64,000 nucleotides of DNA from Legionella saoudiensis (GTDB lineage: Bacteria > Pseudomonadota > Gammaproteobacteria > Legionellales > Legionellaceae). The notes beneath the pieces were generated by a model. That model saw only the letters and a program-made list of their open reading frames with translations. It did no database searches and was not told the origin of the DNA. The stretch is from positions 124,001-188,000 of the forward strand of contig NZ_LN901322.1 in NCBI RefSeq assembly GCF_001465875.1, given 5' to 3'. Shown piece by piece: positions 56,336 through 64,000 of this stretch. The stretch's first letter is position 1. The number at the start of each line of letters is the position of its first letter. The position numbers were made by a program, and so were the translations under genes.

Positions 56336-56382
56336 CCACTGGAGAGCATCAACACCACAACCAATGACTTCAATGATCTTGT
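56336..56382. repeat. dispersed ~45-bp repeat (copy 2)
   Basis: Copy of the element at 48270-48315. Read on the minus strand it gives HKIIEVIGCGVDALQWCKI then stop, dodecin-like at its start. It lies 26 bp beyond the broken yggU-like gene's stop and beside the cupin-like gene. Confidence 0.55.
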
Positions 56383-56407
56383 GTCGAGACTGAAGGCATC
56401 TCTTTAT

Positions 56408-56620
56408 TTAAATTTGACTTTTAGGGACTTTGAATAAGACAGACAGGTATCGCACTAATTCCATGTTGGCTTTATCTTCAATAGAAGGTGCCGCGATTTT
56501 TATCTTGAGTTCCCCTCCAACAGCACCTACTACTTGATTGCATTTGGCGCCGAGTTGAATAAGCAAACTAAGAATTAATCCATTATCCTTTTGTTTATAC
56601 CCCGGATATAGGTAAATCAT
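56408..56620 (-). pseudogene. YggU/DUF167 protein, C-terminally truncated
   Basis: 70 residues. NGLILSLLIQLGAKCNQVVG and LKIKIAAPSIEDKANMELVRYL match the DUF167 (UPF0235, YggU) family, but the chain ends at KVPKSQI, just before the conserved end part GxxxRxK. The family is normally about 95-100 residues. The dispersed repeat begins shortly after the premature stop, which suggests an insertion or recombination event cut it. Confidence 0.65.
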
Positions 56621-56776
56621 CTTGCTGTTCCATTATTTTATCCTGCTTTTACTATTCTATTGAGACTCGCTTTTTTATGTATAATATTCTCTTGGTAACT
56701 ATTTAAAGGGAAGTTTTTTATGTTAAGTAAGACTTATATTTTTCTCGTCATTTTTTATGCATTTTAACTTCCAAAA

Positions 56777-57754
56777 ATGAATAATCTACTACCACTTTTC
56801 AAATGGGGAACCGATTACCTGGTTTCTAATGGCTACGCAATAGAGCGCTCGCCAGAAATTGTATTGTCAACACCGTGGTCTCATGTGATCCGATTTGCAA
56901 CATCAACAGAGAATTTTTATTTAAAACAAACACCACCATCTTTTTTTCTATCTAATGAGCCCAAAATCATTCGAGTATTGTCATCCCAATTCCATGCCAA
57001 TGTGCCCGATATAATTGAAATTAATGAGGATTTACATTGTTTTCTAATGAGGGATGCGGGTATTTCTTTGCGTCAAACGCTTAAAACCAATTTCAAGCCA
57101 GAGCTATTATGCCAAGCAATAAAACAATATGCCACAATTCAACGCAGATCTGAAGAGTGTATCGCTACGTTTCTCAAACTTGGTGTACCCGATTGGCGAT
57201 TAGATCAATTACCCTTTCTTTATGATCATATCTTAAAGCAAACTACTTTTTTAAAAGCAGAGGGACTCACCGATAAAGAATTACAAACACTACACGTCCT
57301 AAGCCCGAAATTTTCAGCACAGTGCAAATTATTAGCAAGCTTTAAGATTCCTGAAACCATTGGTTATCACGATTTTCATGATAAAAATGTTCTTCTTGAT
57401 CCAATTACTAAAAGAATGACGTTTGTTGATTGGGGCGAGACCGCTATCCTTCATCCATTTTTTTCGTTACAGACCTGTTTAGAACAATCGATTACTCACC
57501 ATGGGGTAACAGAAGGTGATTCAACCTACCAGAAATTTCAAGATGCTTGCTTCGAAAATTGGCTAGGATTAGCGACAGAAAAACAACTGTTAAATGCATT
57601 CATTGTTGCCAAACAGATCCGGCTATTTTGGAATATACTCGCATCTAACCAGTTTATGCTCAGTGTGGATCGCCAGGCCTACAAGGCCTATTATCCCAAT
57701 CAACCTAGTCCGATAGCAGGTGGTTTTAAAGCACTTCTTGAAGGCATCCATTAG
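56777..57754 (+). CDS. APH/choline-kinase-type phosphotransferase
   Basis: 325 residues with kinase-like fold. Catalytic loop GYHDFHDKNVLLD (Asp and downstream Asn) and metal-binding VDWGETAI. N-lobe ATP-binding Lys in FYLKQTPP. Distant from named aminoglycoside phosphotransferases, so substrate is open. A short 15-codon ORF (56720-56767) sits upstream but is not called. Confidence 0.75.
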   Translation: MNNLLPLFKWGTDYLVSNGYAIERSPEIVLSTPWSHVIRFATSTENFYLKQTPPSFFLSNEPKIIRVLSSQFHANVPDIIEINEDLHCFLMRDAGISLRQTLKTNFKPELLCQAIKQYATIQRRSEECIATFLKLGVPDWRLDQLPFLYDHILKQTTFLKAEGLTDKELQTLHVLSPKFSAQCKLLASFKIPETIGYHDFHDKNVLLDPITKRMTFVDWGETAILHPFFSLQTCLEQSITHHGVTEGDSTYQKFQDACFENWLGLATEKQLLNAFIVAKQIRLFWNILASNQFMLSVDRQAYKAYYPNQPSPIAGGFKALLEGIH

Positions 57755-57864
57755 TCCCAAAAATTAGTTACTATTAGAAATAATCATAATAAGCAGCTTA
57801 TTAGTTCTATAAATATTCATGATATACTACAGGCATAATTTGGCAGCAGTATCTTAGTACAACA

Positions 57865-58557
57865 ATGTCCCGAACTGAACGCTTGTTTGATTTAATTCAA
57901 TTATTACGACGTCATCGATTACCCGTAAGTGGCAAAAACCTTTCAGAAGAATTAGGCGTAAGCCTACGCACTCTTTACCGAGATATAATAACCTTACAAT
58001 CCTTAGGCGCGCCCATTGAAGGTGAGCCCGGTGTTGGTTATGTGCTTAAATCTGGTTTTATGTTGCCTCCTTTGATGTTTTCAGATGATGAAATTGAGGC
58101 AATGGTGCTAGGATCACGTTGGGTTGCACAACGAGCGGATACTCAACTTAAAATCGCGGCCCAAAATGTACTTGCAAAAATTTCAGCAGTCCTTCCTACT
58201 GAATTAAAACACCAATTAGAAACTTCTGGACTCTTAGTTCCCCCAGGAAAATGTGCCGAAAGTAAAGATAGTGATCTTATTCTCATACGCAAAGCGATAC
58301 GTTTAGAACGAAAAATCGAATTAGAATATCAAGATCTCCAAAACAATCATTCGACACGAATACTCTGGCCTATTGCGCTCGGCTTTTTTGATGAAGCGCA
58401 TCTCATGGTGGGTTGGTGTGAACTAAGGCAGGACTTCCGCCACTTCAGAACCGATAGAATTCTTCAATTATCCATTAAAGAACAAAAATATTCCGAACGC
58501 CGACAATCCCTTTTAAAGAAGTGGCGCACCCTACATAATATTCCCCAATCCTATTGA
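57865..58557 (+). CDS. YafY-type HTH-WYL regulator
   Basis: 230 residues. N-terminal DeoR/HTH_11 helix-turn-helix (SGKNLSEELGVSLRTLYRDI), wing, then a WYL domain (IRKAIRLERKIELEYQD; LWPIALGFFDEAHLMVGWCE; FRHFRTDRILQL). Such regulators commonly control stress, DNA-repair or defence genes. Promoter before it has weak ribosome site (AACAATG). Confidence 0.88.
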   Translation: MSRTERLFDLIQLLRRHRLPVSGKNLSEELGVSLRTLYRDIITLQSLGAPIEGEPGVGYVLKSGFMLPPLMFSDDEIEAMVLGSRWVAQRADTQLKIAAQNVLAKISAVLPTELKHQLETSGLLVPPGKCAESKDSDLILIRKAIRLERKIELEYQDLQNNHSTRILWPIALGFFDEAHLMVGWCELRQDFRHFRTDRILQLSIKEQKYSERRQSLLKKWRTLHNIPQSY

Positions 58558-58634
58558 ATGATACTGACAAAAACTGTCATGAGTCTGTTTTATATTCTTC
58601 AATGAATTTAACGAAATAAAAAACAGGAAAAATC

Positions 58635-59009
58635 ATGACATTCGATCCCAATTTAGTTCTATTTTATGTGAGCAATATAGAAAAAAGTACTCATTTTTAC
58701 TCGGAATTGCTCAATACTCAGCCTATCCACACTGAGCCTGATTACACCATGTTTCTATTAAAAGCGGGTTTGCGATTGGGATTATGGTCTCAAAATTCCG
58801 CACTACCTGCACCAACTGCATTGGGTGGCGGTAGCGAACTCGCTATTTTGGTTCCCGATGAGCAAGCCGTTGATGAACTTTTTAAAACTTATCAAACTAA
58901 GAATTTTAAAATGATACAAGAACCAACACCGATGGATTTTGGTTATACGTTTGTAACCTGTGATCCAGATGGTCATCGAATTCGCTTTTTTTCAAAGAAC
59001 GGATCATGA
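58635..59009 (+). CDS. VOC (glyoxalase/bleomycin-resistance) family protein
   Basis: 124 residues, VOC fold: LVLFYVSNIEKSTHFYSELL and YTFVTCDPDGHRIRFFSK. Conserved metal-binding positions are not complete, so it might bind or sequester a small toxic molecule rather than act as an enzyme. Ribosome site AGGAAA. The stop overlaps the next start by 4 bp. Confidence 0.8.
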   Translation: MTFDPNLVLFYVSNIEKSTHFYSELLNTQPIHTEPDYTMFLLKAGLRLGLWSQNSALPAPTALGGGSELAILVPDEQAVDELFKTYQTKNFKMIQEPTPMDFGYTFVTCDPDGHRIRFFSKNGS

Positions 59010-59434
59010 ACCAAAACTGGCTGGCTGTCGCCTGCGCGTCCCACGTGCAAATTGGAGTGGAAGGAGGGTTTATGCAAGTTTGCCACGGTAAACTCGCACC
59101 TCTAAAGAGAATAAAAGCGGACGATTGCATCATTTATTACTCGCCGACGCTGCACTTTAAAGGCATTGAAAAACTGCAAGCATTTACCGCAATCGGAATC
59201 GCTCTACCAGGTGAGCCCTATCAAGTGGATATGGGTAATGGTTTTCATCCATTTCGACGAAATGTACTTTGGACCAATAAAAGGATTGATGTTTCGATAT
59301 ACACGCTTATTGAATCGCTCGAATTGACAAAAAATACCAAGAATTGGGGATACCCATTTCGTTTTGGCCTATTAAAAATCAGTGAAGCGGATAAACGCAT
59401 CATTGCCAATGCCATGCAGGCTTATATTAAATAA
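59006..59434 (+). CDS. EVE-domain protein
   Basis: 142 residues: WLAVACASHVQIGVEGGFMQ, PLKRIKADDCIIYYSPTLHF, GEPYQVDMGNGFHPFRRNV, KNWGYPFRFGLLKIS. EVE domains are PUA-like and bind modified bases. Overlaps the VOC gene by 4 bp. Likely binds modified nucleic acid, family role known; target not visible. Confidence 0.8.
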   Translation: MNQNWLAVACASHVQIGVEGGFMQVCHGKLAPLKRIKADDCIIYYSPTLHFKGIEKLQAFTAIGIALPGEPYQVDMGNGFHPFRRNVLWTNKRIDVSIYTLIESLELTKNTKNWGYPFRFGLLKISEADKRIIANAMQAYIK

Positions 59435-59457
59435 AAACTTCTACTTTGGAGCCTTAT

Positions 59458-59916
59458 ATGACTGTTATTATACCCCAATTGACCCAGATTCAAGAATTTA
59501 AAATAACTGGAATGAGTGTAAGAACAAAAAATGAAGAGGAATTTAATCCTCAAATTGCGCGGCTGCCTCATCTTTGGGAGCAATTTCTTCACTCAAAAAT
59601 CAGAGCACAACAAGATAGCCCAGTTTATGGCGTATACCACCACTATGAGTCCGACTCATCAGGATACTATACAGTCACTGCGGGGATAGAAATTGCGAAT
59701 GAATCCAAAGCCACGCACTTGGATACAGTCACTATAAAAGCAGGCAACTATCTAGTTTTTGAAGCAATCGGTCCTAATCCCTCAGCAATCATTAACGCCT
59801 GGCAAACTATTTGGAAGTATTTTACTGAGAAACCAAAATACCAAAGAACCTATTTCATTGATTTTGAGCTCTATAAAACTCCTCGTGAAAGTGCAGTATA
59901 CATAGGCATAAAATAA
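59458..59916 (+). CDS. GyrI-like effector-binding (AraC-ligand) protein
   Basis: ATG 59458 with TTGGAG ribosome site chosen over an upstream TTG; 152 residues. Stand-alone GyrI-like domain: IQEFKITGMSVRTKNEEEFN, VYGVYHHYESDSSGYYTVTA, IKAGNYLVFEAIGPNPSAII. Such proteins bind hydrophobic drugs. It follows EVE by 23 bp, same operon. Confidence 0.8.
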   Translation: MTVIIPQLTQIQEFKITGMSVRTKNEEEFNPQIARLPHLWEQFLHSKIRAQQDSPVYGVYHHYESDSSGYYTVTAGIEIANESKATHLDTVTIKAGNYLVFEAIGPNPSAIINAWQTIWKYFTEKPKYQRTYFIDFELYKTPRESAVYIGIK

Positions 59917-59935
59917 CTAATATAAGATATTAACT

Positions 59936-60680
59936 ATGACAACAACTCTAAATAATACCGAAATGATGGATTCACTCAAAACACTTAGAAGCGAGCTTGA
60001 ATTACTCAAAAAGCCTGATTCGCAGCCAAAAGGCAATCTATTATAAAACAGGACCAGGAGATTATGCAGAGCATGACCAATTTATAGGTGTTAGCGTCCC
60101 TGATTTAAGAAAAATTGCCAAACGTTGTCAAGCATTACTGTCCCTTCCCTTGTTACAAGAATTATTGTACTCGCCTATTAATGAAGAACGATTATTAGCC
60201 CTGTTGATTTTAGTAACCCATTATCAAAAAGGAAATACAGACCTAAAACAAACGATTTTTCAATTTTATTTAGCCCATATCAATCAGATTAATAACTGGA
60301 ATTTGGTTGATGCTTCAGCCCATTGGATTGTTGGCGCGCATTTATTAGATAAGGACAAGAAACTCCTCTTCACTCTTGTAGAAAGTACTAACCTTTGGGA
60401 AAAGCGTATCGCCATAGTCGCAACTTGGTATTTTATTCGAAACAATCATTTTGAATGTACACTTAAACTTGCAGAAAAACTGCTGTGTGACAACCATGAT
60501 TTAATTCATAAGGCGGTTGGCTGGATGTTACGAGAAGTAGGAAAACGTAACCAAGCTATCCTCATCGAATTTTTAGATCGCCATGCTTACCGGATGCCAA
60601 GAACCATGCTGCGTTATGCCATTGAACGATTGATTGAGCCAACGCGAAAAACTTATTTATTAGCTAAGTCAATCGATTAG
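59936..60680 (+). pseudogene. AlkD-like DNA alkylation repair gene, frameshifted at the 5' end
   Basis: ATG 59936 opens a frame (DSLKTLRSELELLKK) that stops soon after. The main frame (TTG 59997 onward) holds the HEAT-like AlkD domain: KTGPGDYAEHDQFIGVSVPD, WNLVDASAHWIVG, NLWEKRIAIVATWYF, AYRMPRTMLRYAIERL. One extra C in CAGCC near 60025 is enough to explain the break; removing it gives a continuous protein. If translated from TTG 59997 almost the whole domain survives. Known activity: excision of alkylated purines. Confidence 0.75.
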
Positions 60681-60694
60681 CTTGTTAATCTAAG

Positions 60695-61666
60695 TTACAC
60701 GCAGTAGGTCCATCCCCAATGGGTTAGAAAAATATTTTTATCTTCTTCTGACTGCTGAGCAGTTTTATTTTTTCCAAGTAAAACCTGTTCAAGATAATAA
60801 CGGCCATCTTCAAAAAATCGTTGCAGCTGGTAAAACCGGCACAATTCATGATTAATGCTGCATGTGGGGTTTAATTTTAAATAGTACTGAATCAATGGAG
60901 CCTGTTCATAATGCCAAAGATCTCTTTCAATCGGTGCAATTTTTATTCCATCCCAATCAACCAACCAAACATCAAAAGGGGTTTGTAGCACATTATAATG
61001 GTGAGGGTCCCCATGAGTTAGAACAAAAGGAAGTGACTTTTGGCTGAACTGCTGTTGCCATTCTTGTAGTTGAGATAACTCTTGTAACAGTTGCTTTTTA
61101 TGACGTTCTAGTTGCGCCAGCATTACTTCGGCATGTGTTCCCTCAATGACCTCAATCGCGTTATTAATCCAATCCTTTATCCCTAACGCATAATGAATAT
61201 CAAATTGCTCTGTCTCAAAAAATGAAAACGTATGAGTTGGAATTTGATGCAATTGAAAAAGAAGAGCAGCCATTTTATCTGCCAAGAGCTGATTGGGCGA
61301 ATAAGATGGATGAACCCCTCCAATATAATCAAACAAAGTCAAAATCAATTCATTAGTTCTGAAACAATAACGACCATGAATATCTAAAACCATATAGGAC
61401 AAGTTCCTCATGCCAAATTCGCTCCTGAAGCGATTTAAAGCAATACCTGTCTTGTTGAGTGAATCAATAGTAGGTTGGATTGGAACAAGCGATTGGTCTG
61501 CGGGATAAACTTTTAGAAAGTACTTTTGATCTGTATTTGTCTCAACAATAAATCCATAAAAAGAACCCACCTCAACAAAATGGAGCTTTGAGATTATAAT
61601 CTGATAACCTTGATATAAAAGATCCATCAGCTGCTCATCAGAATAATTTAATTCTCCACGATGCAT
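60695..61666 (-). CDS. aminoglycoside phosphotransferase family protein (APH(9)-like)
   Basis: 323 residues, kinase-like fold. Catalytic FVLTHGDPHHYNVL (Asp, His, Asn) and metal loop LVDWDGIKIAPIERDLW, a pattern found in APH(9)-type spectinomycin kinases and related small-molecule kinases. The C-terminal helices YQLQRFFEDGRYYLEQVL fit the same group. Distant from the described enzyme, so drug phosphorylation is unproven. Confidence 0.75.
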   Translation of the reverse strand: MHRGELNYSDEQLMDLLYQGYQIIISKLHFVEVGSFYGFIVETNTDQKYFLKVYPADQSLVPIQPTIDSLNKTGIALNRFRSEFGMRNLSYMVLDIHGRYCFRTNELILTLFDYIGGVHPSYSPNQLLADKMAALLFQLHQIPTHTFSFFETEQFDIHYALGIKDWINNAIEVIEGTHAEVMLAQLERHKKQLLQELSQLQEWQQQFSQKSLPFVLTHGDPHHYNVLQTPFDVWLVDWDGIKIAPIERDLWHYEQAPLIQYYLKLNPTCSINHELCRFYQLQRFFEDGRYYLEQVLLGKNKTAQQSEEDKNIFLTHWGWTYCV

Positions 61667-61680
61667 CTCTAGCCCTCTAA

Positions 61681-62241
61681 TTATTCATACTTCACATCAA
61701 ATTGCTGTTTTTTCCTAATCAATTCGATAAGCTTCATGGCCAGAGTATTAATGGTGTCCTGCGAAGAATCAAGAATAAAACCACCCATTTCACTGGTTTT
61801 CTTTTTAAGAAATAGAGCCCAATTATTCATGTGGACATCGGCTAACTCAGGTTGATTGCGAAGTACACTCAACCGATGCTCCCGTGTAGCTTGCTCCGTA
61901 TGCAAACAAATCAGTAAATAATTTTCTATGTCCTGCTCTTTAAGTGGTGCTAAAGCAAACTCTGGATTGAACTGCCCTTCAAGGAAAATCAGTTTTTTAT
62001 CATGAATCTGTGTTAAACGTTCAATCCAACGTTTTGTAGTTATTTCTTGCCATTTTTCAGTTGAGCCGTATTCTTTGATCATGTCATCAAAGCTGGGAAC
62101 ACCAATGCTATCAAAAAAATGAGAAGAAATGCTCCCCTTTGGGTATTGCTGTTCGATTTCTTTAAGTAATGTTGTTTTCCCAACTCCAGATGCACCTGTA
62201 ATGAGTACAATCAATGGCTGTAAAGACTCGCAGTCGTGCAT
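61681..62241 (-). CDS. P-loop AAA/kinase-like protein
   Basis: 186 residues. Walker A VLITGASGVGKTTLLKEI, acidic Walker B-like LIFLEGQFN and an Arg-rich helix (EQATREHRLSVLRNQPEL). Belongs to the small P-loop kinase group (AAA_33-like). Its gene stops 14 bp before the APH-like gene starts on the same strand, so they are probably an operon. Substrate unknown. Confidence 0.75.
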   Translation of the reverse strand: MHDCESLQPLIVLITGASGVGKTTLLKEIEQQYPKGSISSHFFDSIGVPSFDDMIKEYGSTEKWQEITTKRWIERLTQIHDKKLIFLEGQFNPEFALAPLKEQDIENYLLICLHTEQATREHRLSVLRNQPELADVHMNNWALFLKKKTSEMGGFILDSSQDTINTLAMKLIELIRKKQQFDVKYE

Positions 62242-62274
62242 AATTTTAAATCCATAAACGTAACAATTTGCTTA

Positions 62275-63021
62275 TTATAACTGATTTGAGTTTTGCTGTG
62301 CGGGCATTGCTACTTTTCTGTGTTCAAAAATGGTTTTTATATGAAGAGGTAAACTGGCGTACCAACAACCATAATTATGACCGCCAATAAATTCAGGCTT
62401 ATGAATAAGTATTCCCTTCTTTTGAATAACGTCAGCTATTCTCCGATTGGCTTCAAACGTGGAAATGGATTGAGTAGAGCCATCTTTGAACTCTAAGTCT
62501 ACTGGGATCGTTTCATAAGTACCGACATCAAAAATAAATTGAGTATCGGGATTCTCTTTATGGTATTTTGCAATTATTTGTTCTAAGTCAGTCAATTTTT
62601 GCATTTCCAAGGAAGGCGATAAAGCAATAACATTACCAAACACAGTTGGATTGGTTAAAGCAGCATAAAAAGCAGCTAAACCACTGGCACTTTGGCCAAC
62701 AAGCGTTATTAGTCTTGCGTCTTGAGTGATATTTAACTGGTTCTTATCATGTAACATCCGAATAAAATCATCCGCTAAAAATGAGGTGAATTCATCATTA
62801 CAATTGTATTCGTGCATACGATGAATACTTGAATACTCCAGAAACACTGCAACACAGGAAGGAATACTTCCCTCTTGAATGAGCTTATCTAAAATAAGCG
62901 GCACAGGCATGGGATTTAAATAATCACTACCATCTAAAAACAAAATCATAGGATAAGGTGTTGCCTGTTTGTCGTAATCAGGAGGCAAGTAGACCTGAGG
63001 GATCCTCACCTTTTGATTCAT
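62275..63021 (-). CDS. alpha/beta esterase (Fes/enterochelin-esterase-like), 5' end supplied by IS
   Basis: 248 residues from ATG 63021, which overlaps the IS transposase stop (ATGA). The esterase core is intact: VYLPPDYDKQATPYPMILFL, LVGQSASGLAAFY with nucleophile Ser111, FDVGTYETIP, and GGHNYGCW with the catalytic His. The first nine residues (MNQKVRIPQ) derive from the IS end, so the natural N-terminus was lost and replaced by transposon sequence. Activity may remain because the core is present. Confidence 0.75.
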   Translation of the reverse strand: MNQKVRIPQVYLPPDYDKQATPYPMILFLDGSDYLNPMPVPLILDKLIQEGSIPSCVAVFLEYSSIHRMHEYNCNDEFTSFLADDFIRMLHDKNQLNITQDARLITLVGQSASGLAAFYAALTNPTVFGNVIALSPSLEMQKLTDLEQIIAKYHKENPDTQFIFDVGTYETIPVDLEFKDGSTQSISTFEANRRIADVIQKKGILIHKPEFIGGHNYGCWYASLPLHIKTIFEHRKVAMPAQQNSNQL

Positions 63022-64000
63022 AAGAGGATCCCCCAGTTATTTTGTTGAATATCATATAGGTCAATCTGACACTCTATGCTCTTTCTAATCACCTGGCACC
63101 CTAGAAAAAAAAAGGACAAGACCCGCCTATGACGATAAGTATTCGCCTGAAAATCATGATGTAGGTTTATTTTTTCAGCGCTATAGCCTACTATCCATGC
63201 AATGAAAGAGGCTAAGGAAGCAAGCAAGAGCCAAACGATATAGCGTTTCACATTAATGGTGATGTTTTCATTCAAACTTAAGCCATAGTATTGGCTTTTA
63301 GTATCACGAAAGCTTTCCTCGATGGTCATCCTCAACTTGTAATATTTAATGATAAGCTCTTCGATATGATTTCCAGATAAAGAAGAGGAGAGAATCCAAG
63401 GTTCACTATTACTTTTTGCATTCTTACGAGATGTCCTATTTGTTAAAATTTTTCCGGTTTTACCTCGCTGCTTTCTTCCTCTAGCAGTTTTTTTATAAAG
63501 GTATATCTTCGTGGTCATTGGATTTGTTTTAGCAACAACTACCGAACCTACTTCTTGTGGTTTACTAGTGGCGTGTTGAAACAACTCAGATAAGGGCTTA
63601 AAGCCGGTGCCGTCATCATAATGAACAGAACCATTTAAGCGCCCTATGTAATCCCATTCCAAAGCAAGAACTGCCTTAAACCATGGATTCTTAAATCCCG
63701 CATCAGTAAGAATGCAAGGCTTGCAACCAATCGGCAATAATGACTTTAATTGAGCAAGAAACTCTAGATGTACCTTGGTATTTCCCTCTTTTGATTTAGG
63801 ATGCACCTCTTCATAAAGAGTAATGCTGCGTCCCTGGGCCGCTAGAGATGCTCTTAATAAACAGTGTTCTCCAGAGGAGGTTAAATGACTTCCGGGCATA
63901 CTTGACCAATCAACAATTAAAAGCGGAGTCATCATATGACTTACTGCTTTGTGAGTAATAGCACGATAAATCTCTAGATTGATTTTGATAAAATGGATTA
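62995..64000 (-). mobile_element. IS10-like (IS4-family) element, outer end beyond window
   Basis: The left end CTGAGGGATCCTCACC resembles the IS10 end (CTGAGAGATCCCCTC) including the GATC Dam site. An inverted copy (GAGGATCCCCCAG at 63024-63036) makes a 13-bp hairpin with one mismatch. The element runs off the right edge, so its second terminal repeat and target duplication cannot be seen. Confidence 0.75.
63018..64000 (-). CDS. IS4-family (IS10-like) transposase, N-terminus cut by edge
   Basis: At least 327 residues, reading in from base 64000. DDE motifs: first Asp in LLIVDWSSMPG, second in PCILTDAGFKNPWFK, third Glu in the YREK motif YKLRMTIEESFRDTKS, exactly Y-x2-R-x3-E-x6-K. The frame is open upstream beyond ATG 63935 (LEIYRAITHKAVSH), so the start is outside the window. 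Confidence 0.92.
   Translation of the reverse strand, partial: IHFIKINLEIYRAITHKAVSHMMTPLLIVDWSSMPGSHLTSSGEHCLLRASLAAQGRSITLYEEVHPKSKEGNTKVHLEFLAQLKSLLPIGCKPCILTDAGFKNPWFKAVLALEWDYIGRLNGSVHYDDGTGFKPLSELFQHATSKPQEVGSVVVAKTNPMTTKIYLYKKTARGRKQRGKTGKILTNRTSRKNAKSNSEPWILSSSLSGNHIEELIIKYYKLRMTIEESFRDTKSQYYGLSLNENITINVKRYIVWLLLASLASFIAWIVGYSAEKINLHHDFQANTYRHRRVLSFFFLGCQVIRKSIECQIDLYDIQQNNWGILL

Noticed and set aside
56720..56767. 15-codon hydrophobic ORF upstream of the APH-like gene
   Set aside because: Too short to support; could be a leader, but no stalling or hairpin evidence.

Overview
The window is A+T-rich proteobacterial DNA. It most resembles a Legionella chromosome, or a plasmid or genomic island of a close relative. 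The evidence is a czcC-czcB-czcA efflux operon like the Legionella hel locus, an ankyrin-repeat protein, a coiled-coil protein with a membrane hairpin, lone acidic proteins without signal peptides, and many short resistance-type enzymes. The genus is an inference from gene content; no rRNA, tRNA or CRISPR array was found.

Positions 1-24,700 form a metal-resistance block. It holds three P-type ATPases: a partial one at the left edge with an RcnR-like repressor, a CadA/ZntA type with an ArsR repressor and a zinc-ribbon protein, and a copper CopA type with a CsoR repressor. It also holds a CopA multicopper oxidase fused to a CopB barrel, a CDF transporter, the czcCBA RND system, and several small membrane proteins or lipoproteins, some His-rich. 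Clear inverted-repeat operators sit in front of all three repressor genes. A lone chemoreceptor and a broken diguanylate cyclase lie inside this block.

Positions 25,000-41,000 are an accessory region. A coiled-coil membrane protein, a ParB-like relic and a 113-bp inverted-repeat (MITE-like) element precede a tight seven-gene operon (27,469-34,718): ABC-F protein, ABC exporter, aminoglycoside-type nucleotidyltransferase, GrpB-GNAT fusion, triple GNAT, DUF1653 protein and a P-loop ATPase. Then come a MerR/TipAS-type regulator with an in-frame stop, a tandem double serine-hydrolase (class C beta-lactamase-like) protein, and a second ABC exporter. A relic of a third exporter tail shows that DNA was rearranged here.

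Positions 41,000-49,300 carry an AraC/GyrI-type regulator, a DUF3987 (YfjI/P4-like) protein, a PNPOx-family protein, a NIF3-like small protein, an avidin-like protein and a PAS-LuxR regulator. An intergenic array of twelve GTAGC(A/G) hexamers follows, then a frameshifted aadA-like gene, a HEPN-MNT pair and a lone acidic protein.

Positions 49,300-55,310 hold the most interesting unit. A PhoB-type response regulator and its likely histidine kinase bracket a protein with a clan-CD-protease-like His/Cys signature plus ankyrin repeats. Next to it are an ATP-grasp protein and the acidic protein. The promoters of these three non-regulatory genes share one element, TGTACA-N5-TATACA-N20-TATAAT, with identical spacing. 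That is the geometry expected of an OmpR/PhoB-family activator, so this looks like a small self-contained regulon.

Positions 55,400-64,000 carry more small-molecule-modifying and stress genes: a nucleotidyltransferase, two APH-type kinases, a WYL regulator, VOC and EVE proteins, a GyrI-like protein, an AlkD-like gene with a frameshift, a P-loop kinase, and an esterase whose 5' end was replaced by an IS10-like IS4-family element running off the right edge. Single-base frame disruptions recur through the window. They mean either ongoing gene decay or residual assembly indels.
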